From: a virus | Direction: 5' to 3' (one strand) | Length of the DNA: 43,955 nt | IMG/VR virus record: IMGVR_UViG_3300048833_000034 | Location: 1-43,955 of that record | Part shown: positions 13,464 to 22,965 of the stretch, one piece after another | Position numbering within the stretch: position 1 is the first letter of the stretch | Layout: each line of letters opens with the position of its first letter | Notes under the pieces: model-generated | The model's input: only the letters and a program-made list of their open reading frames with translations | What the model was told of the DNA's origin: nothing | The model's database searches: none | Program-made: the position numbers and the translations under genes

Positions 13464-14081
13464 CTATTTTACGTTAGTGTTGCCAGACCAAACATAGTTG
13501 CCTTTGTTTGACTTATGCCATTTATTATTGCCGCTCACAGAGTCGCCTTTGACAAGGCCAACACTGGTGAACTTGTCGCCCTTAACTAGGGACTTGCTGC
13601 CAGACAGTGGTGCAGATAGTTTAGGTTTGCTACGTACATTTGCTCCACTAGCAGAAGTTACAGTGACAGTTTTTGGGTACTCTGGTTTTGGGGCAAGAGC
13701 TGCGATTCTAGCGTTCATCCAAGGATCCGGGTCAACTCGGACTCCCTTGACTTTGATTACAAGGTGTAAGTGGACGCCATTAGCCTGTCCTGTATTACCC
13801 ATAATTCCAATAAGAGTACCTTCTTTGTAGGTCTTGTTGATTTGAACCCCGACATCTTTGAAATGACTGAATTCGTAAACTACGTCGCCTACTTGTAGAT
13901 CAACGTATTTACCGCGGGTTGGGTGATTGAGTCCGACACCTATAACTTTACCCGTCTCTGGGGCTAAGACGTTTCTTCTAGGTATTAGATTGTACTTTGA
14001 GATGTGCCAGCTGTAGTCGGTGGCTAGGTATCCGTGACATGCTGAGTTGCACGTGATCCAGTTGTATGTTGGTTTTATCAT
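13464..14081 (-). CDS. M23 peptidase endolysin with SH3b domain
   Basis: 205 aa. The N-terminal two thirds is an M23 metallopeptidase: H16 and D22 (CHGYLATDY), H73, and the H104-L-H106 motif (GVHLHLVI), which coordinate zinc and cut peptidoglycan cross-bridges. Residues about 138-200 form a bacterial SH3-like wall-binding domain (ANVRSKPK, then GNYVWSGN). No signal peptide is obvious, so it depends on a holin. It lies between the 115-aa membrane/coiled-coil protein and the 52-aa holin-like protein. Confidence 0.9.
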   Translation of the reverse strand: MIKPTYNWITCNSACHGYLATDYSWHISKYNLIPRRNVLAPETGKVIGVGLNHPTRGKYVDLQVGDVVYEFSHFKDVGVQINKTYKEGTLIGIMGNTGQANGVHLHLVIKVKGVRVDPDPWMNARIAALAPKPEYPKTVTVTSASGANVRSKPKLSAPLSGSKSLVKGDKFTSVGLVKGDSVSGNNKWHKSNKGNYVWSGNTNVK

Positions 14082-14082
14082 A

Positions 14083-14430
14083 TTATTCCTTTTCTCTTAC
14101 TACTTGATGTTCTACTGTTTGTTCGGTAACTTGTTGATTAAGTTTTAAACCATCTATGGCTTTTAAAATGGCGTCTTTGTTTTGGATTGAGATTTCCGCG
14201 AGGTGGCCGTTTCTCTGTTCGGCCTCTTTGGCCTGACGCTCGGTAGCTTCAGCCACTCTGTCAAAGGTCTCTATTAGTTTCTGGCGTTCTTTTCTGTCCT
14301 CCGAAGTTGTGTTGCTAGCGTTACTAAGAATGAACTTAATTATGGCGTAAAAACCTGCGAGCATACCTGCGAGTACGGTTAATATGGGCATAAACTCCGT
14401 TAGGGTTAGGGCTGCTAATATTATTGACAC
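14083..14430 (-). CDS. Membrane plus coiled-coil lysis protein
   Basis: 115 aa from a GTG with AAGGA eight bases upstream. One hydrophobic segment (about residues 3-32), then a long charged coiled coil (KERQKLIETFDRVAEATERQ). It sits next to the endolysin, as holin or spanin-like accessory proteins often do, and starts two bases after the tail protein stop. It may be a holin, an antiholin or a wall-contact protein; the family is not recognised. Confidence 0.65.
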   Translation of the reverse strand: MSIILAALTLTEFMPILTVLAGMLAGFYAIIKFILSNASNTTSEDRKERQKLIETFDRVAEATERQAKEAEQRNGHLAEISIQNKDAILKAIDGLKLNQQVTEQTVEHQVVREKE

Positions 14431-14432
14431 CT

Positions 14433-16148
14433 CTATAGTCCTTCTGGTATAGCTTTTATCTGGTGGAGACTGCCGTTGTATGTGAGCAATGTTCCGACCG
14501 ACTGAGAATTAGTAACACCGTAGATAGTTGTTGCTGCTGCATAAGTCTTGTTAGTTTTACAGTTTGAGGTCGCGCCAGCCACAAACGTTGGAAGGTTTGC
14601 CGCCGTTTGTACAACATTTACAGATTCTTCGTAACCAGGCGTTAGCGATGTAGTGGCCTCAGAAAGCGCGGTTGCCCCCGCAACTCCAGTACCTCCGGCA
14701 CGGGTAAACGAACCCGTGATTTGGCCATTCAGCCTCCACGATCCGACTGGGACTGTCAGCATTATTGAACCAGAGTTAGCCCAAGCAGTCGTACCAAGGC
14801 TAGATGAATTATCGGCCGATAGAGATACAATCGCCCACCTTGACTCTTCCTTAGGGAACCCGAAAGGCACATCCTGGGTTGAATATTCAAGTGTAGTAAC
14901 TCCACCAGAAGTAGGGATTGTACAACCCTCTGGGACTTGGACTGTGACTGTAGTACCAGCGACCTTCATCACCAACCCATAGTCTATGGTACTAGAGATT
15001 GTGCCGTCAGCCTGTTCGCCAAAGGGTGAGTCGGCATCTGTGGCTACCGCTGAGCCGCTAGGCGTCAAATCATTAGCGTTGCCGGTATTTAAGTCCGTTA
15101 CGGAGTTGTTGAAAGAATGTGCCGATATAAGGCTAGACTCGTTACCGATTAAGCCCTGAGTCATGTATGAGCGGATAGTAGAAGCCGACAGGATTGATGA
15201 GAACACTGCTGCTTGAGCAATCTTACCGTCCATTGGCCCAGTACCAGCAGATTGATACGCACCTACAACATAGTCTGTAGAGGGCTGTACAATTGCCGTG
15301 ATAGTTCCGACAGTAGCAGTTTCAAATGGTACAGAAACACCATTTATGTACATGGTGTGGGTGTTGGCCGAGTTATCCATGGTTGCTGCAACGTGCACCC
15401 ACTTGCCAAGCGGGATAGACTGGTATGAAATAATGTTGCGGTTATTAGATGCGATTCTCATTGATGAGGCACTTAATCTACCCTCTGCTTGTATCTCAAA
15501 CGAGAAGCCAGCGGTAGTACCGTTGCGTCTTGCTAAGATACCGCGAGTAGCACCGTAACTCTCCAGCTTAACCCAAGCCATCATAGTGAAGTCGTCTGTA
15601 AACGTCATCCCGGCCGGTGAAGCCTTTGAGAAGTACTGCGAACTAGAGGTTTCTAGGTCAGTACACTTAGTCGGGGCTGCTACTGTACGAGTAGTTTTAA
15701 GTCGCATACCAGGAGATAGTGTCGCTGAAACATCTGAATCCATAACAATATCGTAAGAGCGGTTTCCGTTATTAGTAACCGTAGAAACATCTACTCCTAC
15801 TGGAGTCCAGCCCTGTGGAGTGGTTGTGAATAAAGCTTTTAGGGTTTCGTAATAGGCCGCGACAGAGGCCATAATGACTGTAGCACCTGTGGCGTGAGCA
15901 ACTGCAGTGGTGTCGTCTTGACCGCGACCATCCCCGACTGAAGGACAAACAACCTTGATAGAGGTCTTTGAGTTATAGTATATAATCTCGCGATTAGAAG
16001 TACTGTCCGGTTCAATGACCAAAAAGCCCTCTGTTCCGTTTGGAACTACGTCAAGCGGTATGTCTGTTGAGCTGGCTGTAATATCGCCTGTTAGAGTAGC
16101 TTGAAAGAAGTTTTGATAACTTAAGTTTGTTGTGGGAGTTGCGACCAT
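14433..16148 (-). CDS. LamG-domain tail or virion surface protein
   Basis: 571 aa. The N terminus is beta-rich. Residues about 170-330 form a LamG/concanavalin-like jelly roll (FTMMAWVKLESYG, GKWVHVAATMDNSANTHTMYINGV, IAQAAVFSSILSASTIR), probably binding sugars on the host surface. The C-terminal part is Ser/Thr/Ala-rich. It has its own promoter at 16188-16216 and ends at the lysis cassette. It is likely a receptor-binding or decoration protein of the late region. Confidence 0.78.
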   Translation of the reverse strand: MVATPTTNLSYQNFFQATLTGDITASSTDIPLDVVPNGTEGFLVIEPDSTSNREIIYYNSKTSIKVVCPSVGDGRGQDDTTAVAHATGATVIMASVAAYYETLKALFTTTPQGWTPVGVDVSTVTNNGNRSYDIVMDSDVSATLSPGMRLKTTRTVAAPTKCTDLETSSSQYFSKASPAGMTFTDDFTMMAWVKLESYGATRGILARRNGTTAGFSFEIQAEGRLSASSMRIASNNRNIISYQSIPLGKWVHVAATMDNSANTHTMYINGVSVPFETATVGTITAIVQPSTDYVVGAYQSAGTGPMDGKIAQAAVFSSILSASTIRSYMTQGLIGNESSLISAHSFNNSVTDLNTGNANDLTPSGSAVATDADSPFGEQADGTISSTIDYGLVMKVAGTTVTVQVPEGCTIPTSGGVTTLEYSTQDVPFGFPKEESRWAIVSLSADNSSSLGTTAWANSGSIMLTVPVGSWRLNGQITGSFTRAGGTGVAGATALSEATTSLTPGYEESVNVVQTAANLPTFVAGATSNCKTNKTYAAATTIYGVTNSQSVGTLLTYNGSLHQIKAIPEGL

Positions 16149-16187
16149 TTTTTGTTTTTATCCTTGCACTCTTGTGCGTTTTATTCT

Positions 16188-16216
16188 ATTATACTATATT
16201 TTGCTGTAAAAATCTA
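16188..16216 (-). promoter_or_regulatory. Late promoter for the LamG protein
   Basis: On the minus strand TAGATT (16211-16216), a 17-nt spacer and TATAAT (16188-16193). The -35 has the TAGAYT variant also seen at 21295-21300. Confidence 0.6.
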
Positions 16217-16224
16217 GTGTGAAG

Positions 16225-19200
16225 TTAGAGATTGATTGATATTTTCTTGCTTGATTTCTTAGGTTTAGCCACGCTGACAGAGCCCTTAGCCGATCGCCTT
16301 TTAGATGAGAACTTAGGCATAGACTTGCCAGAACTGCCAGTCGATTCACCTGGAAGAAGAGCTGATAGATACGCTCGCTTAGTAGTGTCGCCGTCCCCAG
16401 AGCCCCCAGAACCGCCACCCGAGCCACCTTTACCGCTTGGTACACCATATCCGAACTCGTTGCGGAACTTCTTAGAGAACTTAAGTGATCCCGACAGTCC
16501 TGAATTAAATAGTTCGTTGTCGAGCTGTATGGCCGCATTTAGATCATCCTTAGACACAGAGCCAGCCTTGAGTAGAGCTCGTAGGTCTGAACTTGAGCCC
16601 TCAGTAAACACTTCGCGCTGAGGCGATGAGTAGTTCAGCTTGTAAACGTACTTCTGGAACTCTTTGGCTTTATTCTGTTTATCAATGGCACTGTAGTCTG
16701 GGTGAGTGTTGAGGTCTTTTTCGTACTCTGCATATGCTTTAGAGAGCTCGTTAGAAGGTTTGAACTCAGGCAAGCCGGCGACACGTTCCTTATTAAGTAG
16801 CTCAGTGATAGTCTTGGCTGTTTCGTCTGGAGCTTCAGCAAGCCATTTCTTCTGAGCTGATTCACTCTTAGAGTTGTAGGTGCGGTAGAACTGCTTGCCT
16901 AGTTCTGATGTGACACCTTCAGGGATTTCTACGCCGTCAACGTTATCAATATCCTGGTGGTACTGTTGGATCTGATCATAGCGTTCCTGTGTGATTTTAC
17001 CGTCATCAACATAACCCTTTAATTGATCTTGGGTAAGTTTAAGTAGAGCCTGGTCTTCACTTGACAAAGTGCGTCGATACTGGTCTGATAGTGCTGACTT
17101 CCTTTTGTCGTCCATCAAGGCTTGCTTTTCAAGGTCGGTAGCGTCTTTAGGGAACTTGATCTTTATAGGTCGACCCTTGTCGTCGAGAACAGGTTGATCC
17201 CCGTCCATCACCATATCGTCAGTTATCTTGCCGGTGTATTTGCCGTCTTTGCCAACGTCCTGAGCAGGTTGAGCACCGTATGTTTGAACACCCACGCCGA
17301 AGAATGATGGCACGTTTTTGGCCACTGATTCTGCGATATTGCCAGTATCTTTAAATGTCTCGTAGACACCTTGGATGCCCAGTGGAGTCGCAAGACCCTT
17401 GACAAATGTGTTTTCAAATGGGTTAAGATTGCCCATGTTCTCTATCGCTTCAATTCCTCTGTATCCGCCACCGGCTAGTGCATTAGCCAGCCCAAGTAAT
17501 GGGTTGAGTTTGTTCTCGGCGTATTGTTGTATGATTTCTTTTCTACTACCGAAGAAGCTTTGGTCTAGATCCTCGACTTCACCAGTCTCAGAGTCAACTT
17601 TTTCACCAATCATAAAGCGGTACATAGCCACAAAGTCTTGCTGTAGTCCACCTAATATGTCATAGCGGGTATTGCCTAGCTTGATCTTACCGAAGTCTGC
17701 AGATCGTGGGTCCATCCCAACTTCTGCGCCAGCGGCAGCGGCTATTGACATCAAAACTCCTGCAGTACCAATGAAACTAGCTTGAGTTTCCATAGCCAGT
17801 TTAGCGGCTTTAGGGTTTGCCTTATAGAGATCGTAGTAATATTTAGGGTTAAGTCGTTCTACTGTACCGGCCCACTTTCGAGGTGCCCAGAATAGTGTTT
17901 GAGGTAGGTCGCCACTTCGTGCAATGAGCCCGCCCTTTTTACCGCCAGATCCAGTAAATGTGTTAATGTATCGTCCGAAGCCTTCTGCGGCATCTTTATC
18001 ATAAGTCTTAGTGAACTGATCAATACCACCAGATTGTTCAATAATCTTGTTAGCTAGGTCGAAGCGTAGTTTTGTCAGACCACCACTGTAGGCACGATCT
18101 GAGAGGTCAACTCCCTTGCCGACACCTGGAATGGCACTAGCGTAGTCAGCATTAGCAAATGCGTCGTCGGCTACATCTCCACCGGCTGCAGGTAGTCTTA
18201 CGCCCATTAGATCAGTTACGGTCTCATAGGAGTCATCGCCTTCAATCTTCTTCATTTCATCCTGGAAGTACTTGGAATTCCCGGCGTATTTTACTGATTC
18301 AATGTTAGCGTTTGTCCACTCTTTTATGTGTCGAGCACCAACTGGAGCACCCTGTCTACCACCGAATGAAAGGTCGAATGAAGCCAACAGAGCCCTTGGA
18401 GTTCCTGCCACCTGTGCGATTACATCTTTCCAGCCTTTAGGTGACTCGTCGATAGCAGTCTTGACAGTATCGGCTAGGTCATCTCCAAAGTACTTACGGA
18501 TATAGTTAATATCAGATGTAGTAGGCTTAGACTCATTGGCACCCCAGATTTTGCGTATAGCATTTTGAGTATTTAGCTTCTCAAAAGGACGTAAATCAGA
18601 TTTTTCAATGTCATCGAGAATAGCGGTTTGGGTTTTTTCACTCGCTTGTATAGGTTCAAAACCAGACACAGCTTGCTTGCCCTTGAGCGATCCTAGCTTG
18701 GCTCGGAACCCGGCTTCACCACCACCTGCAGACTCATAGGAGCCAGTTCCTTTAGCTATTTTCTGAGCTTTTTCTTTTGTCCGGACTTTGGATACCTTAT
18801 CGTATTCGCCCTCAGCATTGTTCAAACTGTCAAGAATCTCTTGTACGGCTTGTCTGGTAGGCTCGTCAGCATCTTCTGCTACTATTTCATCTGCTTTTTG
18901 TGCAGCAACGCTCTCAGACGCGTTTTCAGGCGATTGTGGAGCACTTTGGCCCAGTTCTGTATTAGGTGCAGTATCGGGCTCTATAGCCCCTTCTGGAGCC
19001 TCTACGGCTGTCCCAGACTGTTCTGCCATTTCGTCGACTTGGGAGACTGGAGTTGTTGCTTCATCGACTGAGTTGGCTACCTTTTCTACCAGTGGTACGT
19101 CTTCAATACCAAGAGACTGTAAAGCTTCAAGTCGGTGTCTGCCATCGTCTACCATAAATTCGCCATTTGGTCCACGTCCTACTATAATAGGCTCAATTGG

Positions 19201-20211
19201 TCGGCCGTTTGAGATGTCGTCTATATACTTAGCAACTTGATCCATGTCTGGGGCTTCTGTCGGGTCAGTGTTTGGGCCTAACACTAGGTCGTTTAGTTTG
19301 CCCTCGAATATGTCGCCCTTAATGAGTCCTACATCAACCAATCCTTGGTCAACTTTAGATTTAACACCTGAGGCTGTAGTGAACTCACCCTTGACAGACT
19401 TAGGCAATTCTGCTTTAGTAGATTTTCCAATAACCGTATTAATCTCATCTGCTAGTTCGTCTGTAATGCCTGGGGCTAGTTCTTTTATGGCTTTTCTTGC
19501 TTTGATAAGTTCTTGACCACCACCAATAACTGCACCTGGTATAGTGTTTATAGCTACATCGGCTGCAGTGATTTGTTCGCCCTTAGATGCGGGTTGTCCT
19601 AGCCCAGTGATCGCGTCAGCGGTGACATCTGCCACTACGTCAGGACGAGTTAGAAATCCTAGTTTATTAACACCGGGGATCTTAGAAGCTATCTTGCCAG
19701 CTCTTGATATAACACTAGCTACTTTAGGTGCACTCGTAACCGCTTTTATGCCACCCTTAATGGCTCCACCGCCAGCAAAAATAGTTCCCACGTCACCGCC
19801 GGCTTGCGACAATTTGTAGGCAATATCATTTTCACCTACCATTTTTTGTCGTTCGTCAACCTGCTTAGCAAACTCATCAAGACCCTTAGAGAATCTATTA
19901 GTACCCTTGCCTGGTGACACAAGATCAAAGATACCACTAACACTCTGAGCCGTTCCGGTGCCAGATCGTAAGAAGCCAAGACCAAGGTCGGCCAAAGCCC
20001 CCTTAGCACCCCTATTAGAGGCATTGTAGTTAACCCCTGGGTTGGGAGCGGCAGGGCGTTGTTGTTGAGCACTAGGCTTAATAACCTTGTCGTTTACGTA
20101 TAGATCACGTTGTTGGACGTTCTTAACAGACAGTGGCTTGCCTTGGGAGGCTGCCACTCGTAAGCTAGGATTAGTATTGTTTAATACTTGTAACCGACGT
20201 CTTGGGTCCAT
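16225..20211 (-). CDS. 1328-aa internal virion/ejection-type protein with ParB-like domain
   Basis: 1328 aa. It is disordered and Gln/Pro-rich at the N terminus, with hydrophobic Gly/Ala-rich helices at about 140-185. A ParB/Srx-like segment lies at about 345-385 (EPIIVGRGPNGE, VDDGRHRLEALQSLG), then a long acidic region and helical domains to a Gly-rich tail (GKGGSGGGSGG). In podoviruses the largest late protein after the nozzle genes is usually an internal virion protein ejected to form a trans-envelope channel; the Ala/Gly-rich segments would suit this. The ParB-like module may bind DNA or act as a nucleotidase. The role is by position and composition. AGAGGAAA precedes the ATG. Confidence 0.7.
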   Translation of the reverse strand: MDPRRRLQVLNNTNPSLRVAASQGKPLSVKNVQQRDLYVNDKVIKPSAQQQRPAAPNPGVNYNASNRGAKGALADLGLGFLRSGTGTAQSVSGIFDLVSPGKGTNRFSKGLDEFAKQVDERQKMVGENDIAYKLSQAGGDVGTIFAGGGAIKGGIKAVTSAPKVASVISRAGKIASKIPGVNKLGFLTRPDVVADVTADAITGLGQPASKGEQITAADVAINTIPGAVIGGGQELIKARKAIKELAPGITDELADEINTVIGKSTKAELPKSVKGEFTTASGVKSKVDQGLVDVGLIKGDIFEGKLNDLVLGPNTDPTEAPDMDQVAKYIDDISNGRPIEPIIVGRGPNGEFMVDDGRHRLEALQSLGIEDVPLVEKVANSVDEATTPVSQVDEMAEQSGTAVEAPEGAIEPDTAPNTELGQSAPQSPENASESVAAQKADEIVAEDADEPTRQAVQEILDSLNNAEGEYDKVSKVRTKEKAQKIAKGTGSYESAGGGEAGFRAKLGSLKGKQAVSGFEPIQASEKTQTAILDDIEKSDLRPFEKLNTQNAIRKIWGANESKPTTSDINYIRKYFGDDLADTVKTAIDESPKGWKDVIAQVAGTPRALLASFDLSFGGRQGAPVGARHIKEWTNANIESVKYAGNSKYFQDEMKKIEGDDSYETVTDLMGVRLPAAGGDVADDAFANADYASAIPGVGKGVDLSDRAYSGGLTKLRFDLANKIIEQSGGIDQFTKTYDKDAAEGFGRYINTFTGSGGKKGGLIARSGDLPQTLFWAPRKWAGTVERLNPKYYYDLYKANPKAAKLAMETQASFIGTAGVLMSIAAAAGAEVGMDPRSADFGKIKLGNTRYDILGGLQQDFVAMYRFMIGEKVDSETGEVEDLDQSFFGSRKEIIQQYAENKLNPLLGLANALAGGGYRGIEAIENMGNLNPFENTFVKGLATPLGIQGVYETFKDTGNIAESVAKNVPSFFGVGVQTYGAQPAQDVGKDGKYTGKITDDMVMDGDQPVLDDKGRPIKIKFPKDATDLEKQALMDDKRKSALSDQYRRTLSSEDQALLKLTQDQLKGYVDDGKITQERYDQIQQYHQDIDNVDGVEIPEGVTSELGKQFYRTYNSKSESAQKKWLAEAPDETAKTITELLNKERVAGLPEFKPSNELSKAYAEYEKDLNTHPDYSAIDKQNKAKEFQKYVYKLNYSSPQREVFTEGSSSDLRALLKAGSVSKDDLNAAIQLDNELFNSGLSGSLKFSKKFRNEFGYGVPSGKGGSGGGSGGSGDGDTTKRAYLSALLPGESTGSSGKSMPKFSSKRRSAKGSVSVAKPKKSSKKISINL

Positions 20212-20220
20212 TAGTTTCCT

Positions 20221-21228
20221 CTAGACTACTGGTTGTTGTTTGTTTAGATCGCCCTGGAAAGATGTTAGAAGTTTCTGGGCGTCTTCTGGAGCTAAACCAG
20301 CACTAGCGATAAGCTGTTGGCCGATTTTGGCTTTTTGAGCAGGGTCAGCGTTACCGGCCACAATCTGGCTAAGTGTAGTCTGAAGTTTAACGGCTCGTGC
20401 ATTTGAAGGAGCAATCTTCTGAACAGTTGCCCTGTTGTCTGCGGCTGTGTTGTAGTCAGCACCACCTGCACCAAGTTCTGAAATTCTACTTTCAAGTGTG
20501 TTGCGGATCTGAGTAAGCTCATTTGGATCGGTACTTTCTGCAAGACGAGATATGACCGAATCAATGCCCTTCTTCTGTGAGTCGAATCCAGCTTTTTGTT
20601 GGTTGACCCAAGTAGCAATGGAGTTGATGTTTTCCTCAAGTTCAGTACCTAGATCTCGGACTTGTCGTTCACCAGCCTTGGTGACTGTATCAACGTTGTT
20701 GCCTCGGTATGAGCTGTCAAAGCTTCCTGAAGCGGCGTGTGCGGCACCCAGTGCTTGGTTTTCGCCTTCTACTTGTTGTCCAACATCTGCAGATTCAGTA
20801 TTGAATCTCTTATTGAGGTTGCCCGTTTGTTCTTGACCGGCCTTAGTTACAAGACCGTATCGACTGTTAAATATGTCTTTAATTGAGTTAGCGATTGTAG
20901 TGATCTCACCACGTAGTTGTCCGGCTCGTGCTGCGTCTAATGCAGCCTGTGCATCTACGCCAGAACCAGCATCGTCTTGAGCTACTTCTGCACCAACACC
21001 GAGAGCTGCACCACCACTTGGTGTCATGCTCACGTTATTAGGGTTTGTAGTTACTTGTAGGGGAGTCTTGTTGCCCTGGATGCTTTTTTTGTTGCCCTGG
21101 ACAGCCACAGTGTTTCCCTGTACCGGTGTTCCGCTTCCCTGCATCCTACCAGAGGCACCGGGGAAAGTAGCAACCTTGTTTGTGCCTTGCTTGAGAAACC
21201 AGGATGGGGCCTTGTATTCGTTCGCCAT
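20221..21228 (-). CDS. Structural protein with heptad QGN repeats
   Basis: 335 aa. Residues 29-63 hold five 7-residue repeats of the form hydrophobic-Q-G-N-x-x-x (VQGNTVA, VQGNKKS, IQGNKTP). The rest is helical with coiled-coil character (GEITTIANSIKDIFNSRYG; LEENINSIATWVNQQKAG). Not recognised. It lies between the nozzle gene and the large internal protein with its own promoter, so it is probably a virion component or ejection protein. Confidence 0.7.
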   Translation of the reverse strand: MANEYKAPSWFLKQGTNKVATFPGASGRMQGSGTPVQGNTVAVQGNKKSIQGNKTPLQVTTNPNNVSMTPSGGAALGVGAEVAQDDAGSGVDAQAALDAARAGQLRGEITTIANSIKDIFNSRYGLVTKAGQEQTGNLNKRFNTESADVGQQVEGENQALGAAHAASGSFDSSYRGNNVDTVTKAGERQVRDLGTELEENINSIATWVNQQKAGFDSQKKGIDSVISRLAESTDPNELTQIRNTLESRISELGAGGADYNTAADNRATVQKIAPSNARAVKLQTTLSQIVAGNADPAQKAKIGQQLIASAGLAPEDAQKLLTSFQGDLNKQQPVV

Positions 21229-21271
21229 TATTTATTTTCCTTAGTAGTTTTTATTTTAGTTCTTTTCATAT

Positions 21272-21300
21272 ATTGTATCACAATTTTACCAAAAAGTCTA
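21272..21300 (-). promoter_or_regulatory. Late promoter before the 335-aa gene
   Basis: On the minus strand TAGACT (21295-21300), a 17-nt spacer and TACAAT (21272-21277), with TGA before the -10. The -35 overlaps the last codons of the nozzle gene. Confidence 0.6.
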
Positions 21301-22965
21301 CAGGTAGATCTTTCTTGAAGAATCGAAGACATAGTGGGATTTTGGATAGTACGCATATATCATGCCTAGCAGCACGAAGTTCTCATTTACTCTGTTGTTA
21401 TAAATCTTGAATTTAATAGTTCGGGAATCTAGGTTCAACCCAATAGATTGAGGGTTATCGACAAACGTAGATACAGCCTCTCCTGAAGGATCCTCGCCAT
21501 CAGTTCCCAGCATAACAGTACCGAGCATGTTGAGCCCGATACCTCTCGTAGCACCCGAACCAATAGTGGTTGTTCCTACTTCTACACCATCATCTGAATA
21601 TATTGTCAACGTTACTTGACCACTTATCCTGCGGAACATAAGTCGAATATCTACCCAAAACTTAGTGATGTCCGGGTTCTCAAGAGCTTGTGCCTTAGAT
21701 ACCACGTAAGCTTCAATAGGTGCCCCGTCATCAGAATACGTGCCGTTAATTCGTTTGTATACCTGAGTTCCATTGTCGTCTAGGAAGTACAGGTCCTCGT
21801 TATTAGTAGAGTCGATAAACTTAACCATGGCTTGTGCGTTAAAGTTTGTCCAAACTGAATAGGCCTGGAACCTTCGGTCGTACGTCAGAGTCTTTGTGAT
21901 GGCCGAGGTGCTGCCCGAAGGGTGGGCTAGAATATATTTGTTATCAAAGTAGATGCCGTTGGCTCGCGAGTAGTACTGTTTAGCAATTGAGTCTATAGTA
22001 GATTGAACTCGTATAGATAACACTTGAGTACGTATAGCGGTGAAGAACTGCGGCTCGTTACCAAGAACACGGTGCCCCTCTCTTGACAAGAATGAAATAT
22101 CATTTTCTACGTTAACAACGCTTCTGTGGGAAACACAACCTGTAGCGTAAGTAACTGGAGTGATCGTAGGGTTGCCAGAACTGTCGAAAGTAACCTGGTA
22201 TATAGCACGTTCTTTGAACACAATTAGAGCGTCCTGGAAGACTCCGAGTGCTGTAATCTTGTCGCCATCGTTCTTACGAATGTCAACAACGTTAGCTTCT
22301 GTTAAAGCCGGAGTTCCAGCATAGACAGTAGCACCGGGAACGTTTGTGACGCCGTTTTCAGCGTCTAGGGTGTTGTCTGGCTGCGGTTGAGTGCCGCCAG
22401 TTGTCACAGTGAAGTCTGAAGCATTGGTGAGGTTTGAAATATAGATGCGTGAAGGTTGACCGCTGACGCCAGCACAGATGTGTTTATTCTGGTAGTAGAC
22501 AGAAAACTTAGCTTCTGGCATGGTCCCGGGTCTAGCGGTTACTGAACCATCAAAGGTAGCACCACCATCAGTACCATTCCATATATACAGTTTGAGTCTT
22601 GCTTGAGTGAATGAGATGTCTTGGCCTGTTGAGAACGATACCCCTGACGCGGTTGCCCAGTTACCTGTTGTGCGGTACTTGAGGGCGGTACCGTCAATAG
22701 TGACCATATAGTTGGTAGAGGCTGTAGAGTACACTCCTAAACCTTTAGCTGCAGTTAGGGCGTTACCGGCCGTAACATAGCCAGCTCGTTTGCGTATTAC
22801 ACCACCTTCGTCATACTCCATGTTCTGGAGATCAGAGAATTCTTTGTTATCAATAAGTGAAGGCGACACTAAATTATTAAGACCCTTCGAAGGGTTCATG
22901 ACTACCAACCGTTGAGGTGGTTTTACCTTTTTCGAAGGTATGTCTTCGTTATCTCTTTTACTCAC
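21298..22965 (-). CDS. Tail tubular/nozzle protein (gp12-like beta-propeller)
   Basis: 555 aa from a GTG next to the preceding stop (GGAGA upstream). The start of the domain, NPSKGLNNLVSPSLIDNKEFSDLQNMEYDEGGVIRKRAGY (read in two parts), matches the opening of short-tail nozzle proteins (T7 gp12-like/stabilisation proteins). Repeated beta-strand blades follow (YMVTIDGTALKYRT, KLYIWNGTDGGATFDG, IYFDNKYILAHPSG). It would form the distal tail tube. Its pairing with the connector-like gene upstream is the usual podovirus order. Confidence 0.78.
   Translation of the reverse strand: MSKRDNEDIPSKKVKPPQRLVVMNPSKGLNNLVSPSLIDNKEFSDLQNMEYDEGGVIRKRAGYVTAGNALTAAKGLGVYSTASTNYMVTIDGTALKYRTTGNWATASGVSFSTGQDISFTQARLKLYIWNGTDGGATFDGSVTARPGTMPEAKFSVYYQNKHICAGVSGQPSRIYISNLTNASDFTVTTGGTQPQPDNTLDAENGVTNVPGATVYAGTPALTEANVVDIRKNDGDKITALGVFQDALIVFKERAIYQVTFDSSGNPTITPVTYATGCVSHRSVVNVENDISFLSREGHRVLGNEPQFFTAIRTQVLSIRVQSTIDSIAKQYYSRANGIYFDNKYILAHPSGSTSAITKTLTYDRRFQAYSVWTNFNAQAMVKFIDSTNNEDLYFLDDNGTQVYKRINGTYSDDGAPIEAYVVSKAQALENPDITKFWVDIRLMFRRISGQVTLTIYSDDGVEVGTTTIGSGATRGIGLNMLGTVMLGTDGEDPSGEAVSTFVDNPQSIGLNLDSRTIKFKIYNNRVNENFVLLGMIYAYYPKSHYVFDSSRKIYL

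Noticed and set aside
18788-19240. 150-codon plus-strand ORF, and similar long plus-strand ORFs opposite the late genes
   Set aside because: Shadows of the minus-strand genes: low-complexity Ser/Ala translations with no ribosome sites.
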